Assembly (NCBI RefSeq): GCF_025642785.1
Contig: NZ_JANZKU010000011.1
Coordinates: forward strand, 92,434-156,433
Direction of reading: 5' to 3'
From: Pseudomonas sp. RIT-PI-AD
Lineage (GTDB): Bacteria; Pseudomonadota; Gammaproteobacteria; Pseudomonadales; Pseudomonadaceae
DNA: 64,000 nucleotides
The notes under the pieces were generated by a model, which was given only the letters and a program-made list of their open reading frames with translations, ran no database searches and was not told the origin of the DNA. The position numbers were made by a program, and so were the translations under genes. Shown piece by piece: positions 40,920 to 50,384 of this stretch. The stretch's first letter is position 1. Every line of letters begins with the position of its first letter.

Positions 40920-41447
40920 TCAGGAGCGCTCCTTCAGGGTGATACTGCGGGGACGCTCAAGCCAGCCGCCATCACCGTCCGGTACGATCTCGACCACATT
41001 GATCTCGGCCGGGCTGATGCCGGTTATGCGTCCATGGTTACGCCCGAGGTAATCACCGATCTTGACCCGGTGCACTCCTCCTGCACCGCGGACCAAAGCG
41101 AAAACGCCGTTATCGTTGGACAATGTCCCAACCATCTCGAAGATTTCGATATTGAAACCCTCGAGGAATTGCTTGACCCGGGTTTCGTCCGGTTTGACGA
41201 CCTTCGAGCCTTTCTGTTGATTGGCAAGATCGATCTTCACCGGCGCCTGGAACGGGCTCCTCAAGGAAGACGCGTTGTACGTGAACGCCTCGTAGGGCGT
41301 GAATTTCGGCAGCGGCTCGATGGTGCCTTTCGGCCGAGCCCTGACTTCATCCATGTAACGCTGCAGATCGCTGAAGTCGCTGCTCGCACCACAGCCGGCC
41401 AGGCCAATCATCAGCATGCCGCACAACAAGAGACGGGTACGCATCAT
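40920..41447 (-). CDS. pilP: Type IV pilus alignment lipoprotein
   Basis: 175 residues from the ATG at 41447 (ATGATG; 41444 is equally possible). The lipoprotein signal ends at LAGC, with the acylated Cys near residue 19. The C-terminal beta-sandwich includes GTLSNDNGVFALVRG and GDYLGRNHGRITGI. PilP links the inner-membrane PilMNO complex to the PilQ secretin. The start overlaps the pilO stop. Confidence 0.93.
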   Translation of the reverse strand: MMRTRLLLCGMLMIGLAGCGASSDFSDLQRYMDEVRARPKGTIEPLPKFTPYEAFTYNASSLRSPFQAPVKIDLANQQKGSKVVKPDETRVKQFLEGFNIEIFEMVGTLSNDNGVFALVRGAGGVHRVKIGDYLGRNHGRITGISPAEINVVEIVPDGDGGWLERPRSITLKERS

Positions 41448-42067
41448 TTCTGCACCCCTTTCTCGTTGTAGCGATAGGTCTTGGCCAGGATGCTCATGCG
41501 CAGTTTGGACGTGCTTTCCGCGCTCACCGGTTTGATCTCGAAATCATGCAAGGTAACGATACGCGGCAGGCTGGCCACGCCGCTGACGAAGGTGGCGAGG
41601 TCGTGATAGGCGCCTACCACGGTGATCTGGATGGGCAGCTCGATGTAGAACTGCTGGGCTACTTCCGGCTGGAGCTTGATCTCCTCGAACTCCAGGCCGC
41701 TTCCCAGTCCGGTGCGGGTGATGTCCTCGAGAAGCCCCGGAACCTCGGTATCGCCAGGCAGCTGCTTCAGCAGGGCGCCGAACGAGTTCTCCATCTCGAC
41801 CATCTGTTCCTTGTAGGCCTCCAGGTTGGCCGCCTGGAACGCCTTGCTTTCGAACTGCTGCTTGAGCGTCTGCTCTTCGCTCTGCTGCGACTCGAGTTGT
41901 TCCTGCAGATCCTTGAGATGGAAGTTGTAGCCGAGGGCAATGATGAGCACGAAGATCAACAGGCACGCGATGCCACGGACGACCGCAGGCCAGGAGCCGA
42001 TGTTGTTCAGGTCGAGGTCGGAAAAATCAACCTCGCGCAAACTGCCAAGGGTTTTACCCAGACTCAT
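41444..42067 (-). CDS. pilO: Type IV pilus inner-membrane alignment protein
   Basis: 207 residues from the ATG at 42067 (MSLGKTLGSLREVDF). One transmembrane helix (residues ~32-48, GIACLLIFVLIIALGYN) is followed by a coiled coil (LKDLQEQLESQQSEEQ...) and a ferredoxin-like periplasmic domain. It dimerises with PilN and contacts PilP. The ATG overlaps the pilN stop (ATGA). Confidence 0.93.
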   Translation of the reverse strand: MSLGKTLGSLREVDFSDLDLNNIGSWPAVVRGIACLLIFVLIIALGYNFHLKDLQEQLESQQSEEQTLKQQFESKAFQAANLEAYKEQMVEMENSFGALLKQLPGDTEVPGLLEDITRTGLGSGLEFEEIKLQPEVAQQFYIELPIQITVVGAYHDLATFVSGVASLPRIVTLHDFEIKPVSAESTSKLRMSILAKTYRYNEKGVQK

Positions 42068-42635
42068 TTCTTCACCCCTTCTGCTTCGACCGAAGGCTGG
42101 GTCTGGCGCACGTTGAGCTGGAACATGTTGGCCTGATCGACTTCTCCCGCGGTAACTGCTTTCACTTCCGTCAGCGTCGGCGCTTCCAGCCACTCGGATG
42201 CGTCCAGGTTGCGCATGAGGTTGGAGACCCGGCTGTTGGACTCGGCCGCGCCTACGATCGAAATGACCTTGCCGGCCATTTTCAGATCGGTGAAGTAGAC
42301 GCCATCTGGAAGCGTGCGAACCAACTGATCGAAGATGCGCCCGATGATCGGACGGTTACCCTGCAGGTCCTGGATGATCTTCATCCGCTCGAGCAGTTGC
42401 TGGCGCTTGGTCTTCAGCTCGCTGATCTCCTTGATGCGCGCATCCAGGACAGCGATTTCCTTGCGAACGAATTCGTTTCGCGAAGTCTGGTTCTCGATCG
42501 CGCCGTTCAGGTACTGATCACCCAGGAAAATCACGCCCGCCGCCACGATGATGACCCCGACCAGCGTGACGAGGAAGCGTTGCTTTCGCTCCTCGCGCAG
42601 TTGCTCGCGCCAGGGTAATAGGTTGATACGCGCCA

Positions 42636-42636
<1 letters not shown>
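42064..42636 (-). CDS. pilN: Type IV pilus assembly protein, PilM-binding
   Basis: 190 residues. The N-terminal cytoplasmic tail MARINLLPWRE is the known PilM-binding motif (INLLPWR). It is followed by one transmembrane helix (residues ~22-40) and a coiled-coil periplasmic part. It forms the PilMNOP alignment complex. It overlaps the pilM stop by one base and the pilO start by four. Confidence 0.94.
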
Positions 42637-43884
<1,248 letters not shown>

Positions 43885-46305
43885 ATGCGCCTGCTGAAGT
43901 TTTTATGGTGGTCCTGTGTCGCTGTATTTTGTGGGCTATTGCTCAGTTTCAGCGGCGTTTATCTCTACCTGAGCCCCGCGCTGCCGTCCGTCGACTCGCT
44001 GCGCAGCATACAGCTGCAAATCCCGCTGCGGGTTTATAGCAGCGATAACAAGCTGATCGCGGAATTCGGCGAAATGCGCCGCTCTCCCATTCGCTTCGCC
44101 GATATCCCCCCGGAATTCATCCAGGCATTGCTGGCAGCGGAAGATGACAATTTCGCCAACCATTATGGCGTCGATCTCAGCAGTTTGATGCGCGCTGCCA
44201 CGCAATTATTGAAGAGCGGCCACATTCAGTCCGGCGGCAGCACCATCACCATGCAGGTGGCGAAGAATTTCTTCCTCACCAGCGAACGCAGCTTTTCACG
44301 CAAGATCAACGAGATTCTGCTCGCTTTGCAGATCGAGCGCGAGCTGAGCAAGGACGAGATCCTCGAGCTCTACGTGAACAAGATCTACCTCGGCAACCGC
44401 GCTTATGGCATCGAGGCCGCGTCGCAGGTGTATTTCGGGAAATCGATTCGCGACGCCAGCCTGGCGCAGATGGCGATGATCGCGGGCCTGCCGAAAGCAC
44501 CCTCGCGCTTTAACCCGCTGGTCAACCCCACCCGTAGCAAGGAGCGGCGCGACTGGATCCTCGGCCGCATGTTCAAGCTCGGGCGCATCGACCAGGCCCG
44601 CTACCAGGCCGCCATCGACGAACCGGTGGACGCCAGCTACCACGTGCCGACGCCCGAGCTCACCGCCCCCTATATAGCCGAGATGGCACGGGCCGAGATG
44701 GTCGGCCGCTACGGCAGCGATGCCTACACCGAGGGCTTCCGCGTCACCACCACGGTGCCGAGCGGCCTTCAGGAAGCGGCGAACACTGCGGTACGCGACG
44801 GGCTGATCGCCTACGACCAGCGCCATGGCTACCGCGGGCCGGAAACCCATTTCCCGGGCATGACCCGGGAAGCCTGGCTGCAGGAACTGGCCAAGCAACG
44901 CAACGTCGGCGGCCTGGAGCCGGCGATCGTGACCCAGGTGGAAAAGAGCGGCGTATTGGCGCTCACGCGCAGTGGCCAGGAAGAGACCATCGACTGGGAC
45001 AGCATGAAGTGGGCGCGCCCGTTCCTCACCACCAACAGCATGGGGCCGAGGCCGCAGAAGCCGGCGGACGTCGTGCAGGTGGGCGACCTGGTCCGCGTGC
45101 AGCGCATGGCCGAAGGCGTCCTGCATTTCTCGCAGATCCCGGCCGCGCAAGGCGCACTGGTGTCCCTGGACCCGCAGAACGGCGCCATCCGCGCCCTGGT
45201 CGGCGGGTTCTCCTTCGAGCAGAGCAACTACAACCGCGCGGCCCAGGCCAAGCGCCAGCCCGGCTCGAGCTTCAAGCCGTTCCTCTACAGCGCCGCGCTG
45301 GACCGCGGATACACCGCCGCCAGCCTGGTCAACGACGCGCCGATCGTCTTCGTCGACGATTACAACTCGGACAAGATCTGGCGGCCGAAGAACGACAACA
45401 ACACTTTCCTTGGCCCCATCCGCCTGCGCGAGGCCCTGTACAAGTCGCGCAACCTGGTATCGATCCGCCTGCTCCAGGCCATCGGCATCGACTACGCGGT
45501 GGACTACATCAGCCGCTTCGGCTTCAACAAGCAGGAGCTGCCGCACAACCTGTCGATGGCCTTGGGCACCGCGACCCTCACCCCGCTGGAAATCGCCGGC
45601 GGCTGGAGCACCTTCGCCAACGGCGGCTACAAGGTGCAGCCCTATCTCGTGGACCGCATCGACAGCCGCGAAGGCAAGCCGCTGTATATCGCCAACCCGC
45701 CCAGCGTTCCCCACGACGCCCCGCCCGCCGGCCAGCTCGATACGCCGGAAGTCGCCGAGGCCGCCGCCACCGAAGGGCCCACGCTGGAGCCGGTGGCGGC
45801 CGAGCGGATCGTCGACGCGCGCACCGTCTATATCCTGAACAGCATGCTGCAGGACGTGATCAAGCGCGGCACCGGTCGCCGCGCCCTGGCGATGGGCCGC
45901 GGCGACATCGCCGGCAAGACCGGCACGACCAACGAATCCAAGGACAGCTGGTTCTCCGGCTACAACGCCGACTACATCACCTCGGTCTGGACCGGTTTCG
46001 ATCAGCCGGAAAGCCTGGGTCGCAACGAGTACGGCGGCACCGTGGCCCTGCCGATCTGGATGAACTACATGAGCGCCGCGCTCAAGGATCGCCCCCCGCA
46101 CACCCTCGCCGAACCCGAAGGGCTGCTGACCCTGCGCATCGACCCCGTCAGCGGGCGCGCCGCCGCGCCTGGGGCGCCCGGCGCCTTCTTCGAGATGTTC
46201 AAGAGCGAGGATACGCCACCGACCATGGGCGAGCTGGACCCGAGCCTGGGCAGCCCCGGCAGCCCGTTGCCGGCGGACGAAGCGGCGCCGATCGACCTGT
46301 TCTGA
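43885..46305 (+). CDS. ponA: Penicillin-binding protein 1A
   Basis: 806 residues from ATG 43885 (a TTG three bases earlier is in frame). It has a transmembrane helix at residues ~7-29, then the GT51 glycosyltransferase domain with the catalytic Glu in AAEDDNFANHYG and the GGSTITMQVAKN motif. An OB-like insert is followed by a transpeptidase domain with the nucleophile in PGSSFKPF (SxxK), SRN (KSRNLVS) and KTGTTNES. It polymerises and crosslinks peptidoglycan. Also called mrcA. The divergent position next to pilM is the classical gammaproteobacterial arrangement. Confidence 0.95.
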   Translation: MRLLKFLWWSCVAVFCGLLLSFSGVYLYLSPALPSVDSLRSIQLQIPLRVYSSDNKLIAEFGEMRRSPIRFADIPPEFIQALLAAEDDNFANHYGVDLSSLMRAATQLLKSGHIQSGGSTITMQVAKNFFLTSERSFSRKINEILLALQIERELSKDEILELYVNKIYLGNRAYGIEAASQVYFGKSIRDASLAQMAMIAGLPKAPSRFNPLVNPTRSKERRDWILGRMFKLGRIDQARYQAAIDEPVDASYHVPTPELTAPYIAEMARAEMVGRYGSDAYTEGFRVTTTVPSGLQEAANTAVRDGLIAYDQRHGYRGPETHFPGMTREAWLQELAKQRNVGGLEPAIVTQVEKSGVLALTRSGQEETIDWDSMKWARPFLTTNSMGPRPQKPADVVQVGDLVRVQRMAEGVLHFSQIPAAQGALVSLDPQNGAIRALVGGFSFEQSNYNRAAQAKRQPGSSFKPFLYSAALDRGYTAASLVNDAPIVFVDDYNSDKIWRPKNDNNTFLGPIRLREALYKSRNLVSIRLLQAIGIDYAVDYISRFGFNKQELPHNLSMALGTATLTPLEIAGGWSTFANGGYKVQPYLVDRIDSREGKPLYIANPPSVPHDAPPAGQLDTPEVAEAAATEGPTLEPVAAERIVDARTVYILNSMLQDVIKRGTGRRALAMGRGDIAGKTGTTNESKDSWFSGYNADYITSVWTGFDQPESLGRNEYGGTVALPIWMNYMSAALKDRPPHTLAEPEGLLTLRIDPVSGRAAAPGAPGAFFEMFKSEDTPPTMGELDPSLGSPGSPLPADEAAPIDLF

Positions 46306-46317
46306 CTGGCCTGCATG

Positions 46318-46345
46318 AAAAAGCCCCGCGATCGCGGGGCTTTTT
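46318..46345. terminator. Bidirectional terminator between ponA and the malic enzyme gene
   Basis: AAAAA, GCCCCGC (46323-46329), loop GATC, GCGGGGC (46334-46340), TTTTT (46341-46345). The A-run and T-run on either side make it functional for both convergent genes. Confidence 0.9.
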
Positions 46346-46371
46346 CATGGCCGGGACAGACCGCGACGCGG

Positions 46372-47640
46372 TCAGCCGTTGAACACGTCATCCACCGATT
46401 TCAGCGGATAGTTGCTCGGATACGGCAAGGTGGCCACGCCAGTCTCGATGGCGGCCTTGGCGACCGCATCGGAGATGACCGTGATCAAACGGGCATCCAT
46501 CGGCTTGGGAATGATGTACTCGCGGCCGAACTCCAGCTTGATGCCGCCATAGGCATCGCACACTTCTTGGGGCACCGGCAGCTTGGCCAGGTCGCGCAGC
46601 GCGTTGGCGGCGGCGATCTTCATTTCCTCGTTGATCCGCTTGGCCCGCACGTCCAGGGCACCGCGGAAGATGAACGGGAAACCCAGCACGTTGTTCACCT
46701 GGTTCGGATAGTCGGAACGACCGGTCGCCATGATCACATCGTCGCGAGTGGCATGGGCCAGCTCCGGCTTGATTTCCGGGTCGGGGTTCGAGCAGGCGAA
46801 GACGATGGGGTTCGGCGCCATGCGCTTGAGCCCTTCCGCGCTGAGCAGGTTGGCGCCCGAGAGACCGACGAACACGTCGGCACCGGTCAGGGCGTCGTCC
46901 AGGGTGCGCTTGTCGGTCTCGTGGGCGAACACCGCCTTGTATTGATTGAGGTCGTCGCGCCCGGAGTGGATCACCCCCTTGCGGTCGATCATGAAGATGT
47001 TCTCGACCTTGGCGCCCATGCTGATCAGCAGCTTCATGCAGGAAACGGCCGCGGCGCCAGCGCCCAGGCAGACGACCTTGGCTTCCGGCAGGCTCTTGCC
47101 GACGATTTCCAGCGCGTTGAGCATGCCGGCGGCGGTGACGATGGCGGTGCCGTGTTGATCGTCATGGAATACCGGGATGTCGCATTGTTCGATCAGGGTG
47201 CGCTCGATCTCGAAGCACTCGGGCGCCTTGATGTCTTCGAGGTTGATCCCGCCGAAGGTGATGGAGATGCGCTTCACCGTGTCGATGAAGGCCTGCGGGC
47301 TCTCGGCGTCCACCTCGATGTCGAACACGTCGATCCCGGCGAAGCGCTTGAACAGCACGCCCTTGCCTTCCATCACCGGCTTGGAGGCCAGCGGGCCCAG
47401 GTTGCCCAGGCCGAGAATCGCGGTGCCGTCGGAAATCACTGCCACCAGGTTGCCCTTGCCGGTGTACCGATAGGCCAGTTCGGGATCGCGGGCGATCTCG
47501 CGCACGGGCTCGGCTACGCCCGGGCTGTAAGCCAGCGCCAGGTCGCGCGCGGTCGCGGTCGGCTTGGTCAGCTCGACGCTGAGTTTCCCCGGACGCGGAT
47601 GGGCATGGTATTCGAGAGCGGCAGTTTTCAGATCAGACAT
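46372..47640 (-). CDS. maeB: NAD(P)-dependent malic enzyme
   Basis: 422 residues. It begins MSDLKTAALEYHAHPRPGKLSVELTKP and contains the malic enzyme core: LALAYSPGVAEPVREI, VISDGTAILGLGNLGPLA, PVFHDDQHGTAIV (metal-binding Asp) and the dinucleotide site VCLGAGAAAVSC. It decarboxylates malate to pyruvate. It is of the MaeB-type but lacks the C-terminal phosphotransacetylase-like domain of E. coli MaeB, which roughly doubles that protein. Cofactor preference cannot be judged here. Confidence 0.88.
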   Translation of the reverse strand: MSDLKTAALEYHAHPRPGKLSVELTKPTATARDLALAYSPGVAEPVREIARDPELAYRYTGKGNLVAVISDGTAILGLGNLGPLASKPVMEGKGVLFKRFAGIDVFDIEVDAESPQAFIDTVKRISITFGGINLEDIKAPECFEIERTLIEQCDIPVFHDDQHGTAIVTAAGMLNALEIVGKSLPEAKVVCLGAGAAAVSCMKLLISMGAKVENIFMIDRKGVIHSGRDDLNQYKAVFAHETDKRTLDDALTGADVFVGLSGANLLSAEGLKRMAPNPIVFACSNPDPEIKPELAHATRDDVIMATGRSDYPNQVNNVLGFPFIFRGALDVRAKRINEEMKIAAANALRDLAKLPVPQEVCDAYGGIKLEFGREYIIPKPMDARLITVISDAVAKAAIETGVATLPYPSNYPLKSVDDVFNG

Positions 47641-47710
47641 GGTGGCGATTCCGCTTTACTTATGAAGAGACGGACGGGCGAGGATACGCAAGATGCCTGA
47701 CCCGGACAAG

Positions 47711-47732
47711 ACGCCCCGCCGAGGCGGGGCGG
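47711..47732 (-). terminator. Hairpin downstream of the M48 protease gene
   Basis: CGCCCCGCC (47712-47720) and GGCGGGGCG (47723-47731) form a 9-bp stem read on the minus strand, followed by TCTTGT. It lies just beyond the protease stop codon. The tail is weakly T-rich. Confidence 0.6.
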
Positions 47733-47736
47733 GCGC

Positions 47737-49167
47737 CTAACGCAGGATTTTCAGCCATTCGCCGGGGCTCGCCTCACCGCTCGGGTAAAGGTTGTTGAGC
47801 AACCGCAGGCGCGCTTCGGCCTCGTCCGGCTGCGGATCGTCCTTGACCAGGTCGGCCATCCGCTGCACGCCCGTGGCGCGGATCAGATGCAGGCGCAGCG
47901 GCTGCGCGAGGGCCTTTTCCTGTTCTTCCAGGGGCCGGAAGCTGCGGATCACCGAGACGAACTCCTGGTCATGGCCCTCCAGCGAGCCCGAGCGCACTCC
48001 GCCGCCGAAGAAGAAGGGTCGGCCATCCTTGTAGATCACCGCTACCCGCTTCGCCGGCGTGCCGGGAAGGATCGCCATGGCGCCGCGCAGGCCGTTCTGC
48101 TCGAAACCCTCCGCCGCCAGCAGGCGCCTGCCCAGGTACTTGTACATATACTCGAGCGGCTCCAACCCACCGGGATCTTCGCCCAACTTGACGAGCATCA
48201 CCGCCTGCTCGTCAGCGGAGAGGCCAAACAGGCGGCTCGCCTGGTTTTCCAGCGTCCAGCGCGGCGGAAAGGCGAGGGTGAAGCCCAGCTCGGCGTGAAA
48301 GAAACGCTGGCCGCGGCGCACCCCGGTGGCGGCGGAATCGGTCAGCGGCAACCCTTCCAGGTGCTGCAGGAACACGTCGCGGTTGATTTCCTGCTGGCCG
48401 CCGGCCAACGCCTGCGCCGGGCCGATCACCTGGTGCAGCCGGGTGTCGTTGTCCGGGTGCGTATCGAACAAGCCGTGATAGCCCACCGGGGCCACCTTGC
48501 CCTGGCGCGAGGCCTGGTCGCGGGCGAAGATTTCCTGGTTCTTGAGAATCTTCACCACCTCGATCATGGCCCGCGGGTCGTAGCCGCTGCGGGCCAGGTA
48601 CTGCGCGCCGAGGCCGTCGGCCTCCAGCTCCATGTCGCGGCCATAGCCGCGGACCACGGCGTTGCCCAGGGCATTGGTCAGGTCGCCGGCCAGCCTGACC
48701 CCACTGCCGATCGCCACCGCCTGGCCGAGTATCCCCCAGGCCATGCTCTGGCTTTGCTGCCGCACGCTGTGCCGCGCGGTGACGTGCCCGACCTCATGGC
48801 CGAGCACCGCGGCCAGCTCGGCTTCCGAGTTGAGGTAGGCCAGCAGCCCGCGGTTGATATAGATGTAGCCGCCGGGCAAGGCGAAGGCATTGATCTCCGC
48901 CGAGTCCACCACACTGAAGTGATAGGCCAGGTTGCTGCGATGGCCGTAGCGCGCCACCCGCTCGCCGACCTGCTGGACGTAGGCCTGCAACGCCTCGTCG
49001 GCGTAGGGCGGGGATTGCTTGACGACCTCCTGGCTGTAGCGACGCCCCAGCTCGAGTTCCTGCTGTTCGCTCATCATCACGAAGTCGCTGCGCCCGGTCA
49101 CTGGGTTGACCGCGCAGCCGGCGAGCACCGCCAGCCAGGAGAACAGCAGGAGAAGACGTCCGCTCAA
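47737..49167 (-). CDS. M48-family periplasmic metalloprotease lipoprotein (BepA-like)
   Basis: 476 residues from a TTG at 49167, supported by GAGGTG upstream and the TTGA overlap with the nuclease stop. The lipoprotein signal is LLLLFSWLAVLAGC (Cys near 18). The zinc site is HEVGHVTARH near residue 125 with a downstream glutamate in ELEADGLGAQYL. The domain layout of M48 catalytic part plus a C-terminal extension of ~200 residues resembles BepA/YfgC quality-control proteases of the outer membrane. The C-terminal part does not show obvious TPR repeats to me, so BepA identity is not assured. Confidence 0.82.
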   Translation of the reverse strand: MSGRLLLLFSWLAVLAGCAVNPVTGRSDFVMMSEQQELELGRRYSQEVVKQSPPYADEALQAYVQQVGERVARYGHRSNLAYHFSVVDSAEINAFALPGGYIYINRGLLAYLNSEAELAAVLGHEVGHVTARHSVRQQSQSMAWGILGQAVAIGSGVRLAGDLTNALGNAVVRGYGRDMELEADGLGAQYLARSGYDPRAMIEVVKILKNQEIFARDQASRQGKVAPVGYHGLFDTHPDNDTRLHQVIGPAQALAGGQQEINRDVFLQHLEGLPLTDSAATGVRRGQRFFHAELGFTLAFPPRWTLENQASRLFGLSADEQAVMLVKLGEDPGGLEPLEYMYKYLGRRLLAAEGFEQNGLRGAMAILPGTPAKRVAVIYKDGRPFFFGGGVRSGSLEGHDQEFVSVIRSFRPLEEQEKALAQPLRLHLIRATGVQRMADLVKDDPQPDEAEARLRLLNNLYPSGEASPGEWLKILR

Positions 49168-49964
49168 GGCAGCACCTCGATCATGTCAGGATGGGAAAGC
49201 GGCAGCATCCAGCGCGCCTGCCCGCTCGGTACGTCGCCGCGCCGCGAGCGGTCTATCACCCAGCCGCGAACCTCGACGCGACGCCCCGCGAGGGATTGCG
49301 GGAAACGCCTGGAAAACCCTTTCAGCAGCGCCGATTCCACGCGCACTACCAGGGGCCCGTCAAGCTCCAGCCAGAGACCGCCGCGGTTGCGCTGCGCCCG
49401 CGCGACCCGCCCCTGCACCAGGGCGAAACCGCTCTCGACGATCCGCTGCGGGCTCAGCAGCGGCGGATCGCGCCACAGGCCGCGTGCGCCACGCCGGGCG
49501 GAGGCCTCCGCCTCGCGCTGGCAGGCCAGCAGCCGCGTGTTGGGGGCGATGGCGACGCGATAGCCGAAGCCTTCTTCGAGCAGACGCGCCTCCAGGTTCT
49601 GCCCGGTTTGGTCGTAGACGTGGGCCAGCGTCCGCCCATAGCGATCCTTGGGCTGCTCGCCGAGGCGCAGGCCGACGCGCCCATGGCTGGCCGCTACCAG
49701 CTCCGCCAGGCGCCGCCGAGCCGCCTCGGCGAACGGCTGGCTGGCGTGGCCGTGTCGACCGATTTCCGGGGCGTTGACCCCGATCAGGCGGACGCTGCGG
49801 CCATCCGCCAAGCGCAGGGTGTCGCCGTCCACCACCTGCTTGACCTCGAGCGTCCGCAGCCCGGGCTCCAGCGGGCATTGCGCCCGGGCGGCGCAAACGC
49901 CCGCCAGGGAAACGAAAAAGGCGCCCACTAGGGACGCCTTTTTCAATCGCGCGAGAAACGCCAT
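49164..49964 (-). CDS. Secreted staphylococcal-nuclease-like (SNase) protein
   Basis: 266 residues with a signal peptide (ARLKKASLVGAFFVSLAGVCAARAQ, cleavage near 29). The SNase fold is shown by VKQVVDGDTLRLADG, VRLIGVNAPEIGRHG, the catalytic Arg/Glu region LGEQPKDRYGRTLAHVY and LLEEGFGYRVA. A ~90-residue C-terminal extension (GRVARAQRNRGGLWLELDG...) follows, possibly a second OB-like domain. It probably degrades nucleic acid in the periplasm or outside. The rpmE terminator (49915-49943) lies within its signal-peptide codons. It is coupled to the protease gene by a TTGA overlap. Confidence 0.83.
   Translation of the reverse strand: MAFLARLKKASLVGAFFVSLAGVCAARAQCPLEPGLRTLEVKQVVDGDTLRLADGRSVRLIGVNAPEIGRHGHASQPFAEAARRRLAELVAASHGRVGLRLGEQPKDRYGRTLAHVYDQTGQNLEARLLEEGFGYRVAIAPNTRLLACQREAEASARRGARGLWRDPPLLSPQRIVESGFALVQGRVARAQRNRGGLWLELDGPLVVRVESALLKGFSRRFPQSLAGRRVEVRGWVIDRSRRGDVPSGQARWMLPLSHPDMIEVLP
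49915..49943 (-). terminator. Putative rpmE terminator inside the nuclease reading frame
   Basis: On the minus strand AAAAAGGCG, a CCC/GGG inner stem with one bulge, then CGCCTTTTT, about 50 bases past the rpmE stop and inside the first codons of the nuclease gene. It would stop rpmE transcription while allowing only read-through into the nuclease and protease genes. Confidence 0.65.
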
Positions 49965-49990
49965 CGGTTTTCGCGTGAGGCTTCTTCGGC

Positions 49991-50203
49991 TTATTTGGTG
50001 CCGAATACGCCGAAACGCTGCTTGAAGCGATCGATACGACCGCCGGTATCCAGCACTTTCTGCTTACCGGTGTAGAACGGGTGGCATTCGGAGCACACGT
50101 CCAGGCTGATGTTCTTGCCCAGAGTGGAGCGGGTCTTGATCACGTTGCCGCAGCTGCAGGTGGCGTCGATCGCGACGTAGTTCGGATGGATATCGGCTTT
50201 CAT
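49991..50203 (-). CDS. rpmE: 50S ribosomal protein L31 (zinc-binding type)
   Basis: 70 residues from the ATG at 50203 (MKADIHPNY), with AGGACA upstream. The zinc ligands of the C+ form of L31 are intact: CSCGN and the [10 protein letters not shown] motif. Zinc-replete L31 contrasts with the cysteine-free paralogue used in zinc starvation, which is encoded elsewhere if present. The upstream open frame to 50233 is not part of L31. Confidence 0.95.
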   Translation of the reverse strand: MKADIHPNYVAIDATCSCGNVIKTRSTLGKNISLDVCSECHPFYTGKQKVLDTGGRIDRFKQRFGVFGTK

Positions 50204-50384
50204 GGTATGTCCTCGTGTCTGGCGTGCCGCCACTCGACCCTATGTCAAGCACCGCACGGAAACAGGCGGCGGACTATACCCCCGGGGGCGACGGGCCGCA
50301 AGTCGCCGTCCATCGGTAACCGCCGAGGCTCGACCCGCCGGTGGCGCCTGCTAAGATCGCCGGTCGATTCCTGAGGAAGCCCGT

